From the IMG/VR virus record IMGVR_UViG_3300025118_000176, positions 1 through 22,216 of that record: a DNA stretch of 22,216 bases; one strand, written 5' to 3'. The position numbers and the translations under genes are program-made. Below are positions 16,208 through 22,216 of this stretch, piece by piece; positions within the stretch are counted from its first letter, which is position 1; each line of letters starts with the position of its first letter. Source of the DNA: a virus. Below the pieces are notes generated by a model, which worked only from the letters and a program-made list of their open reading frames with translations, did not search any database and was not told where the DNA came from.

Positions 16208-16696
16208 TTAGAAATTCAATACAGCATAATCTATAGCTACAGTTACTGTAAGTTCAGTAGCGGCATCTGCTGAAGTCCAATCATAATCACCAAAATTAGC
16301 TTCTTTTATCCATGCTCCTTTTAATACCCATTCTGAAACTATATCACCTACAGGTCCTAAAATATTTACTGTTAAATCTTTTTTATAAAAATCAGAATAA
16401 CCATCTCTACCGGTTACTGATTCGTGATGTAATCTTACCCATTCCATTACTGCTTGAGCACCGGATGGGGTAATTGGATCATATAATGCTAGGGCTACAT
16501 CTCCCCATACGGATTTTCCTTTAACTTTTCTTTGAACGTTTATGTGATCAAGAACTACTTCTCCTTGGGTTAAAGTTACAGCCCCTGCTTTTTTAATCAT
16601 ATAACTAGGTATACCATCCATATAGAGGATAAACCTGTTTTGTTGTTTGGGTTCAAACGCTGTGAAAAATATTTCATTGGGATCTAATACTGCCAT
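16208..16696 (-). CDS. Tail tube protein, T4 gp19-like
   Basis: 162 aa, the same size as T4 gp19 (163 aa). The opening PNEIFFTAFEPKQQNRFILYMDGIPSYMIKKA, the hydrophilic KVKGKSVWGDVALALYDPI strand pair, and the C-terminal WIKEANFGDYDWTSADAATELTVTVAIDYAVL all match the gp19 tube family (beta-sandwich rings around the DNA channel). It lies directly downstream of the sheath gene (36 nt gap), as gp18-gp19 do in T4. A terminator follows, and a TATTTATAA motif is 11 nt upstream, consistent with high, separately tuned expression of an abundant tail subunit. Confidence 0.93.
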   Translation of the reverse strand: MAVLDPNEIFFTAFEPKQQNRFILYMDGIPSYMIKKAGAVTLTQGEVVLDHINVQRKVKGKSVWGDVALALYDPITPSGAQAVMEWVRLHHESVTGRDGYSDFYKKDLTVNILGPVGDIVSEWVLKGAWIKEANFGDYDWTSADAATELTVTVAIDYAVLNF

Positions 16697-16707
16697 TTTA
16701 TTGTTTA

Positions 16708-16716
16708 TTATAAATA
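16708..16716 (-). promoter_or_regulatory. TATTTATAA motif before the tail tube gene
   Basis: Minus strand reads ATATTTATAATA, 11 nt upstream of the ATG at 16696, inside the 36-nt sheath-tube gap. Confidence 0.48.
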
Positions 16717-16732
16717 TTTAATCATTTTCTTT

Positions 16733-18460
16733 TTATGCTGGGAAAGTAGCTCCAGTTGGTAATATATTGAAATCTAAATATATAAATTCAGCTGTTTTAG
16801 TAGGTTGTAAATAAATTTGACCTATTAACTGGTTTCTATCTATAACATCTGGTGTATTATTTGATTCATCCATTACTACTTTAAAAGCATATAATCCTTG
16901 TCTTTGTTGTACACTTTCTAAATATGGGTTAACTTGACTTAAGAAATTATTTCTTGTAGCTGTTGTGTTTTGTTCAAATACTAAATTATCCGCTATTTGT
17001 GAAATATAATTTTTAAGTGCTATTAATAATCTTCTAACATTAATTCTATCAAGGGCACTTGCTTTTTTCTGTAGTGTTTTTTGACCAAATACTACTACTC
17101 CTGTATTTGGGAAAGTAGCTATTGGGTTAACATTTGATTGATATAATGTATCTCTATTCCCATTTGTTAAATTTCTTTCTGCCCTAATTACTGTTGATAA
17201 TCCCCCTCTACTTAAACCCGCGGGTGCAAACCATGCTTCTCCTGATCTATCATTAAAGGCATAAACCCCTGGTATCATAGCTGAGGAAGGTATCCAAACT
17301 TGAGATCCTAAATCTGGATCAATAGTTTGTAACCAAGGCCAATATGCAGCACCATATGAAGAATCATAAGTAGAAGCTTGAGATGTAACTTGTAATATTT
17401 CAGAATCATATAATCTTAGATCTACTACGGCTAAATTATCCCCCCTTGTTTGGGCATTGTTAATTAATGAATTTATTTGAGTGGAATCTGTTTGAGCTGT
17501 TAAACCTGGGGCTGTAACTAAGTTATATTTAAATAAATCTCTATTTAAAAGTAAAGCTATAGAATTATCATAACTTTCTCCTACTAATCCTTGAGTATTG
17601 GCATTTGAAATATTTTCATAAAATTGTGCTGGACTGTTTGAAGCATTAAAATTTTCACCTGTAGCTCCTCCTAATGTACCTGAAGCAGCAAGTGGGATAG
17701 ATCCTGTAAATTCACTTTTAGCATTTCCAGCATTATCAAAATAATTTAATGTTGGAGTAGAAACAGATTTTACTCTTACAAGTCTACTTAAAGTATTATA
17801 AGTACCTGAATTTGCTATATACCATTCACCCGTTCCTAAATCTTGGGTTACTGTTTGAGTAGAATTTCCTATTACTTTTTCAATATAATTTACAGTATTA
17901 GGATCTAATGATACATTAGCCCAAGTTTCTAGTATAGTTTTAGAATTTGTAATATCATCTCCTCTTCTAATTAATAAGCTAAAATTACCTGAAGCTGTAT
18001 CTGGGGAAACAACTTCCCATCTTATATTGTCTACTGTACCATTTGCTAATTCACCACTTGTTCCTGTAGAACCAGAGCTATTTTGAGTAGTACCTTCAGA
18101 TAAAGTTTCTAATGTAAAAGAATTTACAGCATCGCTGTTTGTTATAGTTGAACTAGTTGCTGGGTTCCATTCTGCGGATGCACTTACAATTCTAGTTACT
18201 AATAATGAATCTCCACCTTGTTGGAAATAATTATAAGCTGAAATTGAAGTGAAATAAGTATATTCAGCACTTCCACTTTCAACTTTTGATCCAAACTTAC
18301 CAACAAAATCACTATAAGTTGTAACTAGTGTTGGGATACCTACAGGACCTTTAGCTGTTGGTCCTAATATAGCAGCTCCTGCCTGTATTGGTTGGGCTGT
18401 AAGGAATGATGAATCAGTTTCAGTTGCTACTACACCTGGGGATAATAATACTTCTGCCAT
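16733..18460 (-). CDS. Contractile tail sheath protein, gp18-like
   Basis: 575 aa. The N-terminus AEVLLSPGVVATETDSSFLT is the sheath signature that makes the extended arm linking subunits, followed by GAAILGPTAKGPVGIPTLVTTYSDFVGKFG. The C-terminal domain contains FNDRSGEAWFAPAGLSRG, NVNPIATFPNTGVVVFGQKTLQ and LDRINVRRLLIALKNYI, all strongly conserved in T4-like sheaths. The ending (IYLQPTKTAEFIYLDFNILPTGATFPA) is the C-terminal arm. Role: outer contractile cylinder that drives the tube through the envelope. A variable protruding domain (about 110-290) is Ser/Thr/Asn-rich. A TATTTATAA motif lies 20 nt upstream. Confidence 0.95.
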   Translation of the reverse strand: MAEVLLSPGVVATETDSSFLTAQPIQAGAAILGPTAKGPVGIPTLVTTYSDFVGKFGSKVESGSAEYTYFTSISAYNYFQQGGDSLLVTRIVSASAEWNPATSSTITNSDAVNSFTLETLSEGTTQNSSGSTGTSGELANGTVDNIRWEVVSPDTASGNFSLLIRRGDDITNSKTILETWANVSLDPNTVNYIEKVIGNSTQTVTQDLGTGEWYIANSGTYNTLSRLVRVKSVSTPTLNYFDNAGNAKSEFTGSIPLAASGTLGGATGENFNASNSPAQFYENISNANTQGLVGESYDNSIALLLNRDLFKYNLVTAPGLTAQTDSTQINSLINNAQTRGDNLAVVDLRLYDSEILQVTSQASTYDSSYGAAYWPWLQTIDPDLGSQVWIPSSAMIPGVYAFNDRSGEAWFAPAGLSRGGLSTVIRAERNLTNGNRDTLYQSNVNPIATFPNTGVVVFGQKTLQKKASALDRINVRRLLIALKNYISQIADNLVFEQNTTATRNNFLSQVNPYLESVQQRQGLYAFKVVMDESNNTPDVIDRNQLIGQIYLQPTKTAEFIYLDFNILPTGATFPA

Positions 18461-18480
18461 TTTCTATATGTTAATTTTGT

Positions 18481-18489
18481 TTATAAATA
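18481..18489 (-). promoter_or_regulatory. TATTTATAA motif before the sheath gene
   Basis: Minus strand reads ATATTTATAAAC, 20 nt upstream of the sheath ATG at 18460, in the 53-nt gap after the 82-aa gene. Confidence 0.5.
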
Positions 18490-18513
18490 TTATAAAATCC
18501 CTTAAAAATGCAA

Positions 18514-18762
18514 TTAAGCTTTAACAAATTCACCGCTCTCTAAATTCACAGTTCCTTTACCATATTTTTCTTCAAGTTGTTTAGCTAATTGAATTTGGTT
18601 ATTTTCAAATGATTCTATTTGTTGTTTAATTTGATGTTTTTGTTGGTCTAATAAATAAGCTTGATATTCAATTTGACCTAATTGAATTATAAAATTGTCT
18701 TGTTGTTTTTGTAACGAAGAAAGTTTATTAATTTCTTCTTTTGATAAAACTGTTTTTTCCAT
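18514..18762 (-). CDS. Small coiled-coil protein upstream of the sheath
   Basis: 82 aa. Residues about 6-66 are a nearly continuous Gln/Lys/Glu/Leu-rich helix likely to form a coiled coil (KEEINKLSSLQKQQ, then QIEYQAYLLDQQKHQIKQQI), followed by a short YGKGTVNLESGEFVKA tail. I cannot name the family; short helical proteins of this sort are common near structural genes in environmental phages. Its leader holds the third TTTG-N20-TATATT promoter, a palindrome, and a TATTTATAA motif ending 2 nt before the ATG. The gene is followed after 53 nt by the sheath. Possible roles are tail chaperone or scaffold-like helper; function unknown. Confidence 0.8.
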   Translation of the reverse strand: MEKTVLSKEEINKLSSLQKQQDNFIIQLGQIEYQAYLLDQQKHQIKQQIESFENNQIQLAKQLEEKYGKGTVNLESGEFVKA

Positions 18763-18764
18763 GG

Positions 18765-18773
18765 TTATAAATA
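18765..18773 (-). promoter_or_regulatory. TATTTATAA motif touching the start of the 82-aa gene
   Basis: Minus strand reads ATATTTATAACC then ATG, only 2 nt away. If it is a -10 element, transcription would begin inside this gene, so here it would have to serve the sheath or act at RNA level. Confidence 0.4.
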
Positions 18774-18794
18774 TTATATTTTTTTATTAAAATT

Positions 18795-18821
18795 ATGATG
18801 TTTTTATCAATATAACATCAT
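18795..18821. other. Inverted repeat overlapping the -7 region of a promoter
   Basis: Perfect 8-bp arms, ATGATGTT (18821-18814 on minus) and AACATCAT (18802-18795), with an 11-nt gap holding most of the -7 box. The run after it (AATTTTAATA) is too poor in T for a convincing terminator, so an operator is the better guess. Confidence 0.4.
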
Positions 18822-18838
18822 TTAGGTTAATTACCAAA
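18807..18838 (-). promoter_or_regulatory. Bacteroidota-type promoter before the 82-aa gene and sheath
   Basis: TTTG (18838-18835), 20 nt, TATATTGA (18814-18807). The -7 box is preceded by TGATGT, as in the polymerase promoter at 4668-4699. The predicted leader to the ATG at 18762 is about 40 nt. Confidence 0.62.
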
Positions 18839-18864
18839 CTACCTTTATTAGTTATATATATTTT

Positions 18865-19125
18865 TTAAATAATTGACCCTGAAGTCCAAGCTTCTGTTGA
18901 CATTAAAGTTAAACAATCAGCATGACTACCAGTCCAAGTAGGAACTACACTCCCAGAAGGAGTTATAAAGGATGGCCAATTTTTTGTATACCATTTTAAT
19001 ACAAATTCTGTTTTATCTATTGATTTTCTAACTGTTGCTGCTGATGTCTCCATTACTTGGGAAAAATCAACTTCTCCAATATCTGCTGTTAATGCTGTTG
19101 CATATGTTCTATTTGAGTAATCCAT
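18865..19125 (-). CDS. Unknown 86-aa protein downstream of the LamG array
   Basis: 86 aa. Residues 31-50 (TVRKSIDKTEFVLKWYTKNW) then PSFITPSG, a GSHADCLTLM segment and the final EAWTSG suggest a small compact domain. From memory, similar short proteins with RKS..T.FVLKW and a terminal EW/AW are found near structural genes of environmental phages, but I cannot name the family. It follows the last LamG gene by 22 nt and has a TATTTATAA motif 4 nt before its ATG. No membrane or signal segment. Confidence 0.75.
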   Translation of the reverse strand: MDYSNRTYATALTADIGEVDFSQVMETSAATVRKSIDKTEFVLKWYTKNWPSFITPSGSVVPTWTGSHADCLTLMSTEAWTSGSII

Positions 19126-19129
19126 TTTG

Positions 19130-19138
19130 TTATAAATA
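19130..19138 (-). promoter_or_regulatory. TATTTATAA motif before the 86-aa gene
   Basis: Minus strand reads ATATTTATAACA, 4 nt upstream of the ATG at 19125, filling the 22-nt gap after the LamG array. Confidence 0.42.
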
Positions 19139-19147
19139 TGTTAAAAA

Positions 19148-19816
19148 TTAAGTAAATCTATGTTTAAGTGCATTATAGTTTTGTTGGATTTCTTGAGAAG
19201 TAAGAGCTTTATTATAAGCTTGAAAAGATGTTATATAGCCCTCCATATCGTAAAAAGAAAAAGAAGATTCATATTGTCCTATATAAAAAGGTTCATTCCA
19301 ATTAATTTGGTCTAAGGGGGGTTTGGAATTGTTAAGTTCTCCATTTATGTAAAAATAATGGGTTGTATAATCAAAAACATAAGTAACATGACTCCATTCA
19401 TTCATTGGTGTAGATCCAATAGAAGAGGTGAAAAATTTGTAGTTTCCATGGTTCCAACTTACATATTCATTACTAGAATATACAAGCATTCTTTTAGTAG
19501 AACTCCATCCCGTTACTGTTCCAATACCAGAAGTTAAGGTTGGCTTAAACCACCATGATATTGAAAAGGGGGATGATCCACCAACAAGACCTAAACTAGA
19601 AGAAACTAATATAGCATCATCAATACCATCAAACTCCCAAGATCCTTTTTCTCCTAAACTTCCTGAAATATCATTTATTAAACTTCCCGTTATATCTCCA
19701 ACTAAACTATATGTAACTTCAGGGACACTACCACTAATGTAACTTCTTGGGTTAATAGCATCTAAATAAAATACTAACCCCTCTTCTACTATATTTGGTC
19801 CTCCTTCTACTGACAT
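19148..19816 (-). CDS. LamG/ConA-like lectin-fold protein (array member 5)
   Basis: 222 aa, a single LamG-type jelly roll. The shared N-terminal signature is NIVEEGLVFYLDAINPRSYISGS (about 8-30); SWEFDGIDDAI (about 59-69) is the family core turn; ISWWFKPT and WSHVTYVFDYTTHYFYINGEL are typical LamG strands; the ending LTSQEIQQNYNALKHRF is common to the whole array. There is no fibre-trimerisation or cleavage motif. Start ATG overlaps the previous stop as TAATG. Likely a carbohydrate-binding surface or fibre-tip protein; the ligand is unknown. Last of the five, followed by a TATTTATAA motif. Confidence 0.85.
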   Translation of the reverse strand: MSVEGGPNIVEEGLVFYLDAINPRSYISGSVPEVTYSLVGDITGSLINDISGSLGEKGSWEFDGIDDAILVSSSLGLVGGSSPFSISWWFKPTLTSGIGTVTGWSSTKRMLVYSSNEYVSWNHGNYKFFTSSIGSTPMNEWSHVTYVFDYTTHYFYINGELNNSKPPLDQINWNEPFYIGQYESSFSFYDMEGYITSFQAYNKALTSQEIQQNYNALKHRFT

Positions 19817-20556
19817 TATTGAAATCTCCCTTTTAATGCGTTATAGTTTTGTTGAATTTCATCTGCAGATAAAGCACGATTATATATTTGGGCTAGATAA
19901 AAATTACCATACATATCTAAGGACCAATCAGATCGAGTACCTATTAATAATTTTTTTTCAATTATAATAGAATTAAATCCTGTTATATCATTATCATCAG
20001 GGCCACCTTCACCGTCACCCCAACCATCATTACTTCCATCTAAATATCCCAATATTACATTATTAGTTCTGTCTATAACTAAAGTTACCATATAAATTTG
20101 ATCTTCATTTATTGGTATATTTTGACCTGCTCTTTGACTTACTGTATCATTTCCATTACATCTAACATATACCTTTTCACTTGCAGGGGAATACCATATA
20201 CTCCAACCTATATTTCCAGATCCTCTACATCCTTTACCTATAATCATACCAGTATTACTAGTATTACTATCAATTTCAAAAAAACAATTAACAGTAAAGC
20301 TATCTAATTGAGGGTCAAAGGAAGATGTAAATGCCCCAGTAGAAGCTTGGTAAAAATTTAAATAATCATTAATACCATCTAACTCCCAACAACCAGAAGA
20401 AGAATTTGAAAATTCTCCTCCATTTAAACTTCCAGAATATTCCCCCTCTAAACCATAGATTGTAGTACTACCCGAGATATATGATCTAGGGTTAGCAGCG
20501 TCAATATTGAAAATTAACCCATCTGTTACTATTTTAGGTGAATAACTTACTCCCAT
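19816..20556 (-). CDS. LamG/ConA-like lectin-fold protein (array member 4)
   Basis: 246 aa, LamG fold. Signature start YSPKIVTDGLIFNIDAANP plus RSYISGS, core CWELDGINDYLNF, FTVNCFFEID strand, VTLVIDRTNNVILGYLDG, and the ending ALSADEIQQNYNALKGRF. It contains an Asp/Gly-rich loop (GDGEGGPDDND, about 178-188) absent from its neighbours, which could bind calcium, as LamG domains often do, or be a divergent ligand loop. It is joined to the genes on both sides by one-base TAATG overlaps. Confidence 0.85.
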   Translation of the reverse strand: MGVSYSPKIVTDGLIFNIDAANPRSYISGSTTIYGLEGEYSGSLNGGEFSNSSSGCWELDGINDYLNFYQASTGAFTSSFDPQLDSFTVNCFFEIDSNTSNTGMIIGKGCRGSGNIGWSIWYSPASEKVYVRCNGNDTVSQRAGQNIPINEDQIYMVTLVIDRTNNVILGYLDGSNDGWGDGEGGPDDNDITGFNSIIIEKKLLIGTRSDWSLDMYGNFYLAQIYNRALSADEIQQNYNALKGRFQ

Positions 20557-21260
20557 TATTTAAATCTGTTTTTAAGTGCATTATAATTTTGTTGGATTTC
20601 TTGAGTGGATAATGATTTATTATAAAGTTGTATGCTTGATATTTTGCCCGTATGATGGTATTCAGAATTATTACTTCTACCTAAATAAATATGATTTATA
20701 TCAAATTGGGCTAAATGACCTATAGAACCTGTATATGTAGTTCTAGAGGTTCCATCTAAATACATATCATATTGAGAACCATTCCAATTAATTGTCAAAT
20801 TATGAAAATTAGAATCTCCTGTATCTTTTATATAAGTAAAATTATCTAAACCTTGTGAATCTTGGTATAAAAGAATTGTTTCATCATCTGCCGCCCCTGT
20901 AAAATCTCCAAAAGCAATTCCTGTTAAATTACCTGACCCCCCCCACCCTAATAGGTATCTATCCCCTGAAGTGTAACTAGTATTTATTCCAGAAGTTCTA
21001 GTGAACCATATACTTAAATGATATACAGGTTGAGTTGGTATTATAGTATCTATAGAATCATCAACCCCATCAAATATCCAAGAACTAGGATTTTCAGCTA
21101 TACTACCAGAAACATCATTATATAAACTTCCAGTAATAGAACCAACTAAACTATTAGTAATAGCAGGAATACTACCACTAATATAACTTCTTGAGTTAGC
21201 AATATCAAAATAAACAATTAATCCGTCTTGTACTATTTTAGGTGAATGAGTAAATGCCAT
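20556..21260 (-). CDS. LamG/ConA-like lectin-fold protein (array member 3)
   Basis: 234 aa from the ATG at 21260. The frame stays open upstream to 21362, but that extension reads through the end of the previous gene and has no LamG character, while 21260 gives MAFTHSPKIVQDGLIVYFD, matching its paralogues, and the TAATG overlap used across the array. Core SSWIFDGVDDSIDT, strands LSIWFTRTSG and LTINWNGSQYDMYLDGTS, ending LSTQEIQQNYNALKNRF. Probable ligand-binding jelly roll on the virion. Confidence 0.84.
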   Translation of the reverse strand: MAFTHSPKIVQDGLIVYFDIANSRSYISGSIPAITNSLVGSITGSLYNDVSGSIAENPSSWIFDGVDDSIDTIIPTQPVYHLSIWFTRTSGINTSYTSGDRYLLGWGGSGNLTGIAFGDFTGAADDETILLYQDSQGLDNFTYIKDTGDSNFHNLTINWNGSQYDMYLDGTSRTTYTGSIGHLAQFDINHIYLGRSNNSEYHHTGKISSIQLYNKSLSTQEIQQNYNALKNRFK

Positions 21261-21949
21261 TATATAAACCTCCCTTTTAAAGCGTTGTAGTTGTGTAGGA
21301 TTTCTGTTGCAGAGATGGCGCGGTTGTAGATTTGAGCATTTGCTATCTTTCCGGAATACCATTCTATATTATTTTGCATTCCAATTACTAATGGGTTATT
21401 ATTACCATTAATGGTATAGGGTCCAAAAGAACTATCTGTTTTTATTGCTACTCCATTCTTATATAAGATAAGAGTTGTTAATGAATTATCCCAAGTCATT
21501 CCAATACTTTGCCAGTCACCTGTAGTTAATACATTTGATGTTGATTGTACTGTTCTCCAATTAGAATCACCAACACCTCCTGATAAATAGCCTGATGGGT
21601 TAAGCCCCATGTGGTATGCCCCCCAAGTCCATTGTTTATTTTTATACATGATAGCATCCCACCCACTAACAGAAGATGGGTTTATCCAACAATTAAGTGT
21701 TAATGTTGATGTTAAATCTAAAGCTGTATTATCCATACAACTTATATAATCATCTATGCCATCAAAAACCCAAGTACCACCATTCTCAGAACTATACATC
21801 CCTGTATCTTGTAAACTTCCATTATTGGATAAGTCTAAGGTATTATAAGAAGTTGTAGCATTAGGGACATAACTTGCCCTATTAGCCGCATCCATATTAA
21901 AGATTAACCCATCTGCTATAATACCTGTTGTTATTGACCCGAATTTCAT
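21260..21949 (-). CDS. LamG/ConA-like lectin-fold protein (array member 2)
   Basis: 229 aa. Signature start GIIADGLIFNMDAANRASY, core TWVFDGIDDYISCMD, LTLNCWINPSS strand, IGMTWDNSLTTLILYKNGV, ending ISATEILHNYNALKGRF. The start codon overlaps the previous stop as ATGA. The codons for KGRF near the end (AAA GGG AGG TTT) place GGGAGG 8 nt before the next ATG, an ideal Shine-Dalgarno position, although the other genes of the window do not use such sites. Confidence 0.85.
   Translation of the reverse strand: MKFGSITTGIIADGLIFNMDAANRASYVPNATTSYNTLDLSNNGSLQDTGMYSSENGGTWVFDGIDDYISCMDNTALDLTSTLTLNCWINPSSVSGWDAIMYKNKQWTWGAYHMGLNPSGYLSGGVGDSNWRTVQSTSNVLTTGDWQSIGMTWDNSLTTLILYKNGVAIKTDSSFGPYTINGNNNPLVIGMQNNIEWYSGKIANAQIYNRAISATEILHNYNALKGRFI
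21266..21297. repeat. 32-bp direct repeat, copy 1 (LamG gene 3' end)
   Basis: Identical to 21955-21986. It covers the codons for the NYNALKGRF ending and the junction with the next start. The exact nucleotide identity exceeds what shared protein sequence requires and suggests recent duplication or conversion. Confidence 0.85.
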
Positions 21950-22216
21950 AATCCAAACCTCCCTTTTAAAGCGTTGTAGTTGTGTAAGACTTCTTGAGAA
22001 GTAAGAGCTCTATTATAACATTGTATATTAGCTATATTCCCATTTAAAAAATATGTTGGGTTATAAGCTCCTACACCAAATACGGTATTAGGCCATGTTG
22101 AACCTGCAAAGGTTCCTTCTATCACACCTGTGTCACTAGCATCCCCTCCTTCATATTCATTATTTATATATATCTTTGAACCATTAACTGAATCTTTTGT
22201 TAGTGTAAGATAATAC
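21946..22216 (-). CDS. LamG/ConA-like protein, C-terminal part (array member 1, runs off window)
   Basis: The frame is open from the window edge to a TGA at 21948-21946. The 89 visible residues (YYLTLTKDSVNGSKIYINN at the start; GNIANIQCYNRALTSQEVLHNYNALKGRFGL at the end) match the C-terminal half of the other LamG proteins, including the strand carrying the short linker peptide and the closing helix. The stop overlaps the next ATG as ATGA. The N-terminus lies outside the window. Confidence 0.85.
   Translation of the reverse strand, partial: YYLTLTKDSVNGSKIYINNEYEGGDASDTGVIEGTFAGSTWPNTVFGVGAYNPTYFLNGNIANIQCYNRALTSQEVLHNYNALKGRFGL
21955..21986. repeat. 32-bp direct repeat, copy 2 (LamG gene 3' end)
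   Basis: Second exact copy of 21266-21297, 689 bp away, one LamG gene length, so unequal exchange between copies would delete or duplicate exactly one gene. Confidence 0.85.

Noticed and set aside
15087-19138. TATAAATA on the plus strand as true T4 late promoters pointing the other way
   Set aside because: No plus-strand genes exist here, and each site lies just ahead of a minus-strand start, so a minus-strand role is more likely.
21261-21362. N-terminal extension of LamG member 3
   Set aside because: It only reads through the end of the previous LamG gene in another frame; the ATG at 21260 matches all paralogues.
1-22216. tRNA genes, CRISPR arrays, transposons, integrase, attachment sites, diversity-generating retroelement
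   Set aside because: No cloverleaf, regular spaced repeats, transposase or reverse transcriptase seen; the LamG repeats are gene paralogues, not template/variable repeat pairs.

Overview
This window is part of the genome of a tailed phage with a contractile tail (myovirus). It is AT-rich and every gene I can support lies on the minus strand, so transcription runs from high to low coordinates. T4-type relatives can be recognised for the RNase H/FEN exonuclease, UvsX recombinase, gp32-like single-strand binding protein, tail sheath, tail tube and gp53/LysM baseplate protein, but gene order and several proteins differ from T4. Translation starts almost never have a Shine-Dalgarno sequence. Three intergenic regions carry TTTG, a spacer of exactly 20 nt, and TATATT(T/G)A, which matches the -33/-7 promoter type of Bacteroidota. 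I therefore infer a phage of a Bacteroidota host, probably aquatic. This rests on promoters and leaders only.

Layout in transcription order, from the right end. (1) 22216-19148: five tandem LamG/concanavalin-A-fold proteins (the first cut by the window edge), linked by one-base TAATG or four-base ATGA overlaps; probably a family of adhesin or virion-surface proteins. (2) 19125-18514: two small unknown proteins. (3) 18460-16208: tail sheath and tail tube, closed by a strong intrinsic terminator. (4) 16098-15096: a gp26-like/tail-assembly-chaperone-like gene and an overlapping second ORF in the +1 frame with no ordinary start, a likely programmed frameshift. (5) 15064-4700: tape measure, a 627-aa baseplate or tube-initiator-like protein, a gp53/LysM wedge protein, a 1607-aa hub fused to a CHAP-like peptidoglycan hydrolase, and an unknown 261-aa protein. 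(6) 4663-1: a replication/recombination block with a very compact family-A DNA polymerase-like protein, an unknown 156-aa protein, SSB, UvsX and a 5'-3' exonuclease cut by the window edge.

Regulation appears to have two classes. The TTTG-N20-TATATT promoters stand before the polymerase, the SSB and the 82-aa gene ahead of the sheath. A second motif, TATTTATAA (reverse complement of the T4 late box), occurs in six short gaps, all before tail genes or their small neighbours and never in the gaps of the replication block.

The most unusual items are: the 422-aa polymerase, with family-A motifs A, B and C but almost no thumb and an exonuclease-like N-terminus lacking its catalytic acids; the predicted +1/-2 frameshift in the tail-chaperone position; the LamG array; the two promoter classes, one giving a nearly leaderless polymerase mRNA; and a gp32-like SSB with no cysteines and a bacterial-SSB-like C-terminal tip. 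There is no gene-free stretch over 300 bases. I saw no tRNA, CRISPR array, insertion sequence, integrase or attachment site.
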